Below are positions 25,101-37,100 of a stretch of DNA of 64,000 nucleotides, piece after piece. Position numbers and translations under genes: made by a program. The stretch's first letter is position 1. Every line of letters starts with the position of its first letter. The stretch is from Rutpela maculata (lineage: Eukaryota; Arthropoda; Insecta; Coleoptera; Cerambycidae): positions 1,116,001 to 1,180,000 of the forward strand of contig OW386287.2 of the NCBI GenBank assembly GCA_936432065.2, in the 5' to 3' direction. The notes below the pieces were generated by a model. The model searched no databases. It worked only from the letters and a program-made list of their open reading frames with translations, and was not told the origin of the DNA.

Positions 25101-28100
25101 TCGAATTAAGAAGATGCTTTCAGAATATTTCCACATGCATTTGTACATAGTAACGAAAACCAAAAATGTCATCAAGTTCATAATATTTTAAAAAGTTTTA
25201 CAGCTACACATATGTCCCTTTTATTTTTTATAAAATGGCCCAAATTGCTTTAATTAAATTTATTCCAATCCTCATTCGAACTTTTCTCTATTTCGCCAGT
25301 AATATACGAAAGCACGCAAACATATATAAAACGGAGAGAACCCATTAAAAATAATGTAAGCACATTTTTAATAAAAAGTCCGCTCTAACTCTCTACATTT
25401 AATCTAGAGCACGGCACTGTTCGCTGTTAATTCCCGTTCTGTCTATTTAAAAAATCCAATTTATTGCGAATTTCCGACATCCATCCGTTTATTTAAATTG
25501 AATAGCGAATTGCAACGAAACTTTTTTTGTTTCCAGCATTTTATACGCCGACATCGTTGGATTTACGGCGATCTCATCAACGTATTCTGCTCAAGAGTTG
25601 GTGAAAATGTTGAATGAATTGTTTGCGAGATTCGACAAACTTGCCGAGGTAAGCAATTTTTTTGTCTTGTATTCACAAGCTGTATTATTAAATTCTTTCA
25701 TGTAGTAAGGATTTGAACAATTCCATTAACGAATACAAAACTTCTTCCGGGATTAGGTATATGGAGTTTACGAAACATATAATTGCTTTGTGAAATTAAA
25801 GCCATACAGGGTGATTCACTTCTTTTCCGAAAGAAAATTTCAACGGAACGTACAACGGATCCACACAGATATTACAGCGCAAAAAACTTCCAAAGCCATT
25901 TAATAAAATGTTACAAGCGACAGAGTACGCGAAAAATATATACCAAATGGGTTGAAATGCATTATCTCTCCACCCAGCCCCCTCCCAGTTCTAGCGGCCC
26001 CCAGAAATATGAAAAAAGAAATTCAATTAATTTTTTTTTTAACCAAAATTAATGAGAAGGGAGAGGGAAATTGAAAAAAATTGGAGACAAAATATATTTT
26101 TTTAATAGTAGAGGGCGCAAAGAGCTCGCGATGCCGGCTCATGCCCTTGTCGCCCCTAGGCTTTAGCGTAGTTAGCCTTATGGATAATCCGGCACTGTCT
26201 ACAATTTTTTCGTTTGCTCTACTTTTATATTTGAATTCGCACTGCAGCTCGGAGCATTTATATAAATGCACGTTATTTACTATTTACTATTTAGACTATT
26301 TGAAAAAAAAACAAATTACATATAATTTCAAAAGCTTTACAATGTTATGAGCAACATGTTTTGAAATAATCAATAACATATATTTTTAAAATAATAAATA
26401 ATTCAAGTAATTGTACTTGTTTTGTATTTTTTGCAGAAATATCAGCAACTAAGGATAAAAATTCTAGGAGACTGTTATTACTGCATTAGCGGTGCCCCAA
26501 AAGAACGACCGGATCACGCTGTTTTGTGTGTTCATATGGGGTTGTCTATGGTGAAGGCTATCAAGTAAGTACAAGAAAAAAATATATATATATATATTGA
26601 AATTAGGTACATACACACTAAACAGTAGTGGAACATAACAATATATAGAATTTAACTTCTAGTAGCAGTATTTAGTAGAAAAAAATATTGATCTTACATT
26701 TCCCAAATTCGAAACGTCAAAATGCTGATTATGCCTAGATCAAAAAAGAGCAAACTTTTTCAAGGCGTGATATAAATAAATTGACATCAGTAGCTCCAGA
26801 TTCAACGTATTTCCTTCTGAAGGACTATCGACATGAGTACAAGGACATGGAAAATTTGCGCCACTGACTTAATTAATTAGCTTTAATTAAATTTTCCTTT
26901 CTTATTTTTTAATGCCTCGAGATTTCCTTCCATTTATCTTAGAAGGAGCGACTTTCGACGTTTTAATCAAATCATAACCGCGAAATTAATTTTGACCACA
27001 AAAAATCCCCGGCATCTGTATTTTTCAACAGGAAAAATATAATTGAAATTTAATGAAGTCAGTAATATTTCCACGCGAACGGGTGATTATTTCAGAGTAC
27101 AAGTACTGTGCAATAAGCGGAATCGTTCCGCCATAACGATTTATAAGTCGTCCGCTTGTATTACAAGCCCGAACGTGTTAAGAATATTAAGTGGAAATTT
27201 AATTTCCATTTTCAACCGATATTATTCATAAAGCCACCATTACTATCTGACCAGGTATATTAATTCGTGTAATTTAGTAGGCACAGTAGACATATGTTGG
27301 AAACGGAAATGAAGTTTCGTGTCCCACCTCTGGTGAAATTATTGAACGGCAGTTTTATAGCAATTTCCAAAACGATGTTTCTGTTTATAGTACAGGAACA
27401 CTTTATTTTAACTCGAAAAAAATTAAACTTTGGTTATAGGTTCAAAATAGATCAAAGTTCACGAAACAAAAAAGTTTAGGAGTTTTACGGATTCGCGGGA
27501 ACCTATAGGGGGTGAAAAGGTTTTTAATTGAAAAATCGATTCTTCTTTATTTTCTCGGGAAATATGGCATTTACAAAAAAATAGTTCAAATGAAAGTTGT
27601 TTCTGATAAAATTATCTTTAATTTGATGTTTTAATTTAATTTCATAGCAATAATTAACCGAAATACTAGAGGTTTTAACTTCAGAATAATGTCACATGAA
27701 TTAGATCTCGTTCATTTTTGGCAGTCTAATAGTAAATGCATAAAAATAAAAAGTTTCTATATTATGCGAGAGCCTGCTAACTTATATGGGATGGATCCAC
27801 CCCTCTTCAGAGGGTGGCACCTAAAAAAAAACATTGGAGGTGAGAGAGAATTAAATTCTAAGAAGAAAAGGTTCTGCAATTTTTCATATAAATTGCGTTT
27901 TTTGCAAATAACTCGAAAGGTATTACATTGAGCAAAAACATGCTAGAGACAAATAAGAAAGCTACTAAATAAAGGATGAATTTCGTTTTTATCTAATTTT
28001 TGTAGAGTTAATGGTTTCGGAGATCTGGAAGTCTAAAAGTGGCGTCCGAAAATTTATAAGACGAAGTATTTAGTTTAAATGTTAAATATCTCAGAAACTA

Positions 28101-31100
28101 TGGCACTTAGGTCAAGAACTCTAATAACCGAAATGAAAAACTATTAACTAGGCTTTCAAATGATTTTTTCATATTTTTATAACATAAAAATCAAAGAAGT
28201 TATGACAGAAACAATGTAATTTTTCAGATTTTTTTTTAATAAAAACGTCGCAATTTTGCTAATGTAAGTAGTCAGTAATTAAAAAAATATATTTAGTACA
28301 CGCAAATTAGATTAAAAAACACTGAATAGGAGAAATAATTTATAAAATAATAATATTTGGGATGCGTACTGTTGATATGGTTAGAAATAAATACCCGAAA
28401 ACTTCCCCTCCAATTTACAAAAAAACCACCCCCAACGGGGACTTAACGCTGGTTTCTCACTTTTATCTTTTAAACCGTTCGTCGGAGAAAAAAGTATGGG
28501 AAATAAAAAATTTGTCATTAAATTCTGCATAAAAAATATCCTATTAAACTTCTAGCTTACCCTCACCTATTTCTCGCTAACAGCGTCTGAACAGAGGGGT
28601 AGTTTGGTTACTTTAACGAGAAAAATGCTCAGGATTGAATTTATAGAGCGGAATTTTCTCTATAAGATGCATATATAGCGGGTTTTGACGCAAGTAATTT
28701 TTATGTATTTTCCCCTTTTTTTTTTCACAAAGCTCTGTTTTTCGACTCCACGTAATTATATCAGAGGATAATCTGTAAAAAAATATTATTTTGGGTTTTC
28801 AGCAGATAACTTTCAAAGAAAACATTCGTTTCTTTCATATACCATTGGTGCAAGTCTGACCAAAAAAGGAAGATCGACAAGACTCCCTCCTACGGTGACT
28901 TGTCGGCTTCTTTCATACACCTACCATATCTAATATTCAGCATGAAAAACAATAAAACAACCACTCTTTTTATATATTGATGATTCAAGTCTGATCATGC
29001 TAATATATATAATATTAAGCATCTCTAGCCCTACCTAGAGGATACTATATCACAATCAAAAGTTTATTACATTTCAAAGTCAAGAAAATACTAAAAAGCA
29101 CAAAGAAAATAGTTATAAAATTTCGCTCACCGCGTGCATGTCCAATAATTGAAGTATATCATATTATCGATGGATTAATTCCTTTAAACATTGTACAATC
29201 TTTTTCGTTCTCTTTAGAACTCGTCAGAAGGACATAAATCCAATTCGAAATAAAAGTTACTATTAGAAAATAAAAATGAAATATTTTCATGTCAAAAAAC
29301 TGACAGGAAGACATCTATTTACTTGACAAATATATTAAAAATAACAAAAAACAAACATTCCTTTAGAGCCCCAAAACTCGTCTAGTTTAATAAATAAATA
29401 CCTATTATTTCTGCTTACATCATTGTTAAAAAATATTATTTTGGGTTTTCAGCAGATAACTTTCAAAGAAAACATTCGTTTCTTTCATATACCATTGGTA
29501 TTTATTTATTAGATAATCTGTACTCACTCAAAAAAGATTTGGAGTCATGTTTCAACTTTGAGCTTGCTTCAATTCTCCTTCCTCTCTTCGATGAGAAAGA
29601 GTTAATGAGAAAAACTAAGAAATCGTCTCTGTATGATATTTTCAATGCTGTACGAGAAAGGCCAATAGATTTTTCCGATTGCCAGTTCATTGTTGGTGGC
29701 AGCAATTTGATTAATCGTGTAGTACGGCTGAAGCAGGGTACCTTTTACAAACAAGGAAAGGTTTATTTTGCAATTGGTGGAGAGATTTAAAAACGAGGGA
29801 ATCAAAACAATTACTGCTGTAGTCGACGCTGACGTACTGATAGTTCAAAACGCCTCACATGAATCTCATGAAAACGATACAGTGGTCATCGGTGGACAAG
29901 ATATTGATCTTCTCGCATTGATTATCGCTTTCGCACCTGAAGATAAAGATATCCGTTTCTTAAGAGAGGCTCAGGGAAAAATAAAAAATAATAAAGCTTA
30001 CAGTTCTCGTGACTTGCAGTCCTCGGAAGTTTTAAAAAGCTGTAAGGAGACAGTTTTGTTTGTCCACGCGTTCAGTGGATGTGATACCACTTCAGCTTTC
30101 TTTGGTAAAAGAAAAGTGTAAACGGTGGAATGCGTCAATAAAAGAAAAGATCTCGAAGAGGTTGTCCGTATATTCAACATCTGTAGCTCAACGAAAGATG
30201 AAATTACAGGTGATGGAGAGCAATTCGCATTATCAGTATACAAAGCGCACAAAAAAAGAGAATCATCAAAGATTCATTATCTTCAATAAGTTAGTCGGTC
30301 AATCTAGTACTGCCGGGATTCTAGCAAGACTACCACGAACATCTGAGGTATTACATCAACATTCTTACAGAGTATTTCTCCAAATTCATGCTTCGCGAGG
30401 AGAAAACTTAGAACCAACGGAATGGGGTTGAAAGAAAGTAGGCAACATTTAGCACCCATTTATACTACCGAGTTACGGCACGAACTTCCACCCTAAAGCT
30501 AATATCCTGCAGCTGCAAAAGGGTTGCGGAAAACGATGCAGCTGTGTTAAGGTTGGATTGCGCTGCTCAACAATGTGCTCTAATTGCCATGGGCAAGGAT
30601 GTTTAAATTCTAAATTCGAAGAAGTGTTCGTCGATGAGTAAAACTGGAAAGAATTTTAGTGGAATAAGCCTACAGGGGAAACCACCTTTAAAAAAAACGC
30701 ACCGAGAGCTGTATCTCATAGGTGGTGTGGAGACGAGCTCAAATTGAAAAACACAGCTTTGTGGAAAAAATGGGAAAATACATAAAAATCACTTGCGTCA
30801 AAACTCGCTATAAATGCATCTTATAGAGAAAATTCCGCAGCATTCCTGAGCATTTCTCGTTAAAGTAACCGATTTTAAGATATTCGCTGTGAAACCCCTC
30901 TGTTCGGGCGATATTAGCGCGAAATAGGTGAGGAAAAGCTACAAGGTTAACAAGACATTTTTTATGCAGAATTTAACTAAATTTTTTTTATTTCCTATAC
31001 TTTTTTTTTCTTCCGATGAACGGTTTACTAGATAAAAGTAAAAAACCGCCGTTAAGTCCCCGATGGGGGTGGTTTTTTGCAAAAAAAAGGACGTTCCACC

Positions 31101-34100
31101 CCTGAATTGGGAGGGAACTTTTCGGGTATCTATTTCTAACCCTAACTAGACTACGCATCCCAAATGTTATTACTTTATAAATTATTTCTTCTAAAATATC
31201 TAATTTACGTGGACTAATTCCCATATACTGTTTTTCATTAACATATAGTGTGACCTAGATGATCACATTTTTTTCATCGACTTACAGTGCTTGCTTTAGA
31301 AAAAAAAATTGCATTTTAAACTGTAAAGGGATTTTAGAACAAATTGTAACATTCTTGTTTCTATGCAAATATCTCAATAAATATTAGTTTAAGAGGAAAT
31401 ATGGTGGACATCAAAAATGCAGCTTTTAAACTGAGAATAAATGTATTTTGTTTATATATTCGTGTAGGGTTAATTATTGTTTTGGAGATATTTAATTTTA
31501 TAGATAATATCCGACCGTTTTTAGGATGAAGTATTTAGTTTAAAATGTTGAATATCTTAGAAATTGTGACGCTTCCATCAAAAGTTCTGAGAAATAGAAT
31601 TAAAGGTAATTAATCAGTCTTTAAAATGATTTTTTGTTTGTTTCTACATCACAAAAAATAAAGATGTTATGGTCGATTTTATGTGCGTTTTCATATTTTT
31701 GTTAATGCTGTTTTTCGTTAATATATAGCATCACCTAGGTGCTCAGTTTATTTTGTCCCCTTAAAGCACTTGCCTTAGAAAAACATTCCATCCGCCATGG
31801 CCATATTTCGGTTAATTATTGCTATAAAATTAATTTAAAAATACCAAATTAAACATAATTTTGGCCAGAAACAACATTTATTTGAACTATTTTTTTTGTA
31901 AGTACCACATTTCCCGAGAAAATAGAGAAAAATCGATTTGTTTTATTAAAAATACCTCTTTTTACCCCCTAGGTTCCCGCGGATCCGTAAAACTCCTAAA
32001 CCTTTTTGTTTCGTGAACTTTGGCCTATTTTAAACTTATAACCAAAGTTTAAAGACTGCACAATTTTTTTTTGAGTTTTTCAATCTTTTCCTGTACTATT
32101 ATATTATACGCAATATAAAGTTGAAAGCGTTTCGCATAAAAAGTGTGAAAAATAAAAAGCTCCTTTACTGACTGATTTGATTGAGTGCTTCACAAACGTA
32201 CGGTAGGCATTGCTACTACTACTCCCAGGGACATACCTCCGGACCGGTTACGTCTGCGTTGGGATGGATTAGGATCATGCTTGTTGTCAGCAGCGAGAAC
32301 CAAATGATGCATGACAGAGGAATATGAGAAGGGATGTAGATATTTGTGAGGCTCGTTGCCCATTATTTGAGGATTAAATTGACAGTAGAAAAAATCTTAT
32401 TGATAAGCTTTTTTATCATCAGATTTAGATTCAGCGCACCAAAATACATACAGTGTTTGCCAAAAAGTCTGTACCATATGGAAAACTCCATTGTTATTGA
32501 CTTTCTGAAAAATTTTATTCTTGATAAAAGTTAGTGCATGTTCTCAAAAAGGTCTGCACAAATGTGTCTTAGTCCTGGCGCTTAAGTCGGAATTTTTTTT
32601 TTTTTAATTGCTTCGAGAATAAACTACCTTTATTTTTAAAGATATCGAAAAATATTGTTTAAAAAAGTTGCTTATAATTCAAAATTATATCCAGACATCA
32701 AATTTGGCTGTTCTATTTTAAAAATAAAAATTTTCCACTTTTTTACGCATAATTCCTGAACTATATTTTTAAATATTTTTCTGGTGTTAATAATTCTCTC
32801 TATTTAATAGTTTTAGACTAAGTAATGAATTACAATCCACGTTGAAGAACTTTTAGCAGTACTTTTTTGACCAAATAAATATTTTGGGAGAAAATGCTGA
32901 ATTTCTTGGTTGTTTTGTTTTTTCCGATGTTACCTTTTTCGAAATTTTTTAATGCGAATTGTTTAAAAAGAGTTTCAATTAGCGATTTGTATTAAAATAT
33001 TTCGAATAAGTTAACATTAGAAAAAAAAGAGAACAACTATGCACCAAGGAATTCAGCATTTTTTCCCAAATCATTCATTTAGTCAAAAAAGTATTGCTAA
33101 AAGTTCTTCAAAGTGCATTTTAATCCATTATTCAGGCTGAAATAGAGAGAATTATTAATAACAGAAAAAAATTAAAAAATATAGTTTAGGAATTATGTGT
33201 AAAAAAGTGGAAAATTTATATTTTTAAAATAGAACAACCAAATTTGATATCTAGATATAACTAACAAAAAAGTCAATAACAACAGAGTTTTCCATATGGT
33301 GCAGACTTTTTGGCAGACACCGTATAAAATAATATATCTTTTGATCAGTTCAGAATTATTTTTTCTGCTGTTTGCGAACCCTGTAAAAAGTATACATTTT
33401 TTCTTTAAATTGCAAAGTTGGGCTTACTTACACTGTACTAATTAAATACATTATAACTGAATTTTCAAAAGTCAATGATGTGTAGTATATCGTAATTATA
33501 TTATATCAGAATTCAACTGTAAAGGAATTTATGTATAAGCCGATCAAAATATATATTCCACTTTCACATAAATATTCACTGAGAACTTTTCCCATTAAAG
33601 TATCCTCGAGGCCAATAAACACTTCAAACAAACTGAATAAAGTGACTTTGTTAAATTGTTTGCCTTTGTTGTATGTATCAACGCTTCGATTTTTCCCATC
33701 TGTTTTTTCGGCCAGCTTAAACAACAGTAAACTCTTTTGAACTTTTGTGTGTGTGTTTCAAGCGGATGAGTCGAAACCACCCTGCTGCAGCCCTCGTTGA
33801 AGTATCCGTATCATGCATATGGATCTATTTTAGGAATCGAAAAGTAAAAAACTGATATTTATTCAGAAAGATGTCTTGCTTAGGTTTCTGCGAAAGTTCG
33901 CACGGGATTTGAATTTTTTATTGGTAGCTATAAAATGGAATATTGCATATCCATTATTAATATACAGTATGGAACAAATTCAGAAAAACTTCGCGAGGAA
34001 ATTAGAAAATTTGGTATATTAACTAACTTTAACTACCTATTTCTCTGGTTTAAATCACGTTATTAGATATCTGTAGGTGCGATTTTTAAAGCTTGAATTG

Positions 34101-37100
34101 TGTACTTTATGATGCTTCAAGGGGATTTACCTTAAAAATTAAATTAACCCTATTTTTTAAGGAAACTAGAAAAAAAAATTGCTCAAAAATTCGTGAAATT
34201 ATAGGTAAAATAAACGTTAATAACTTTTATAAAAAAATCATTCAGCCTACCTATGCAGCACATGTTTCTAGTAGGACCTCAAAATAAGTAAATTTGATAA
34301 TGAAAACATTTTGGAATATAATTATATAAACCTATACCTTGCGCAAAATATTGAAAAAGTCATGTTTTTTCGGTAAATCGACTCAATGTTGATTGCTTCT
34401 ACAATTTTTATCGTGTTTAAAATATCGAAAACATATTAAAAACATTCACGTGGTACAGAGCCATGGGTTAAATTATAATGCTTGACTAATAGAAAGAGAT
34501 TGAAAGTAAAACATCTTCGCGGCAAGCATCATCTGCTCCGCACGCTGCGCTGTGTGTGTGTGTGTGTGTGTGTCCGCAGAGCATTGTAAAAGTAGTTTGG
34601 GTATTTTTTCACACTATATACAATATCGCGTTTTCTCAGCTTCTGTTTTTAGTACAGTAACTAGAGGTTTTAACTTCGGAATAATGTCATATTAAACGGA
34701 TTTTGTTCATTTTTGGCAGTATAATAGTAAATGCTTCACATAAAAGTTTCTATATTGTGCGGGGGGTGGCACTCAAAAGACATATATTTATTGGAGCTGA
34801 AATAGAATCAAATTTTAAGAAGAAAAGGTTCTATGCAATTTTTCACATAAACTGATAGTTTTCAAGTTATAACGGCTTCAAAATTGCGATTTTAGCTTAA
34901 AAAAAAAGGTATCTCCAAACGGTTTTCGTCAAGTATCTCGAAAACTATTACTTTATCGAAAAAATGTTACAGACCAATTACAGAAAGTATAAACTGGGAA
35001 TGAATTATATTTTTGGTTTATTGATATTTAAGTTTATATTTGGTATCCAAGTGTTTCGAAATTACCTTTAAAGTTTAAAATGCATTTTCTTCTAAAGCAA
35101 GTGCTTTAAATGAGCAAAAAATTTTGGGCATCTAGGTAATGCTACATCTTAAGGAAAAACTGTATTTGAGATAATTTTTTTTTATATTACTGGCTAATTA
35201 GAGTAACAAAATGGCGACCTTTTTATATAAAAAAATATAAATACGCATATTCCGTCATAACTTCTTTATTTCTTATGCTACAGTAACGAGTAAAAAATAA
35301 TTTGAAAGCGCAATTAATTGTCTTTAATTTCATTTCTTAGCATGCATGACGTAGGTGTCACAATTTCTGAGATATTTAACATTTAAACTGCATTTTTCGT
35401 CTTATAAACGTTCGGACACCATTTGTAAACTTTCATATCTCCGAAACTATTAAATCTATGTAAATAAATAAAGAATATCAGTTTATGAGCTTTATTTTTG
35501 GTCTGTACCCATTTTTCAATAAAACTAATATATATTGAGATATTTGGAAAAGGAAAAAAATTACGTTTTATCGAAAATACCTTTATAGTTTAAACTGTAT
35601 TTTTTTAAAGCAAGTGCTGTGTACAAACCAAAAAAATTGAGCATCTATGTCATGCTATATATTATTGAGAAACAGTGTTTGAAATTCCTTTTTTTTTTTT
35701 GACTGGCTAATTAATTAACAAAATGGCGACGTTGTTATTAAAGAAATGTTTAGACGCACATTGCTTCGGTCATAACTTCTTTGTTTTTATGCAACAGAAA
35801 CAAATAAAAAACAGTTGAAAGCTTAATTAATAACCTATTGTTCTACCTATTAGCATCCTTGACGTAGGTGTCACAGTTTCTGAGATATTTAACTGTCACT
35901 CAAATAATTACCTTATGAACACTTGGATGCCAAATGTAAACTTAAATATCTCCGAAATTATTAATCCTACATCAATAAATATAATAATTAATTCCCAGTT
36001 TGTACCCAGTTTGTACTTTCTCTAATTGGTCTGTAACATTTTTTCGATAAAGTAATACTTTTCGAGATACTTGACGAAAGCCGTTTGGAAATATCTTTTT
36101 TTCATCGCAATTTTGAAATCGTTATAATTTAAAAACCATCAATTTATGTGAAAAATTGCATAGAACCTTTTCTTCTTAAAATTCTACTTCAGCTCCAATA
36201 AATATATATATTTTTTAAGGGGCACCCCCGGAGAGGGGGTGGCGGGCACCCCCTAAAGTACTACAGTACTACAATATAGAAACTTTTCTGTGTAGCATTT
36301 ACTATTATACTGCCAAAAATGAACGAAATCCGTTCAATATGACATTATTCCGAAGTTTTGCATATTTTTTACCTTAAGGTACTGTACTATTAGGGTTTTA
36401 TGTGAATATTTAAATTGTGTTTTTAATTGAATAGTGTTTTGAATTATTGCTTGATGGAAGTCAGCCATATTGGATTAGCCATTTTGAATTACGTTTTTTT
36501 GACATCATAATCTGTTTCAGCGACCTCGAAAACCCCCTTATATGTCAATTTGAATTAAATTGCTTTAAAATTTTTCAACTTATAATAATTTTGTTAAAAA
36601 ACAAGTTTCTTTTTGTTTAAATAATTAATAAACAATTTCCTCACGGTTATGTGTTTATAACTTTTTATTTTAAGCTATGTAAAAGTGATATCAAAAGATT
36701 TTAGGAAAATCGAAGCTTCCCGTAATTATTCCGAAACAATGCATATTTTCAGCCTCTATTGATTCCACTAAAATGGTTTTTGAATTCTTGCCACCATATT
36801 TGTTGAAACTATGAATAGAATGTTTATTTGCTAATTTTTTGATAGATATGTTATGTCCATTTGGCACGTCTAACTAAATAATATTTATTTAATTAATTTA
36901 TATAGTTAAAATTATACATAACGTAAGCCTCTCGATGTGAGCCCACTCCAGTATGAATACAGCTCAATGGATCATAAAGGATGATGTCACAGTTACTGGC
37001 GCCAAATAACTGCCGCTTTGAACAATCCAAATTCATCACTATCTATCTACTATCCAAGTTTTTTTTTCGCTGCATTATCAATAAAAAAATCAGACATTTT

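Larger units (their letters stand above)
27393..32092. mobile_element. Fold-back element FB1 (about 4.7 kb) with gene-bearing loop
   Basis: The arms of about 1.4 kb (27393-28770 and 30690-32092) are inverted relatives. Both ends begin TACAGG, and TA flanks both sides. Shared blocks include AAACTTTGGTTATA, CAAAGTTCACGAAACAAAAA, GGAGTTTTACGGAT.CGCGGG, CGTTAAAGTAAC and GATGCAT. The loop (28770-30690) holds the CXC/PIN-like pseudogene on the plus strand and a 72-bp direct repeat. The TA target site and TIR placement suggest mariner-type mobility. Related arms occur at 34655-36384 and 55566-56830. Confidence 0.78.
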
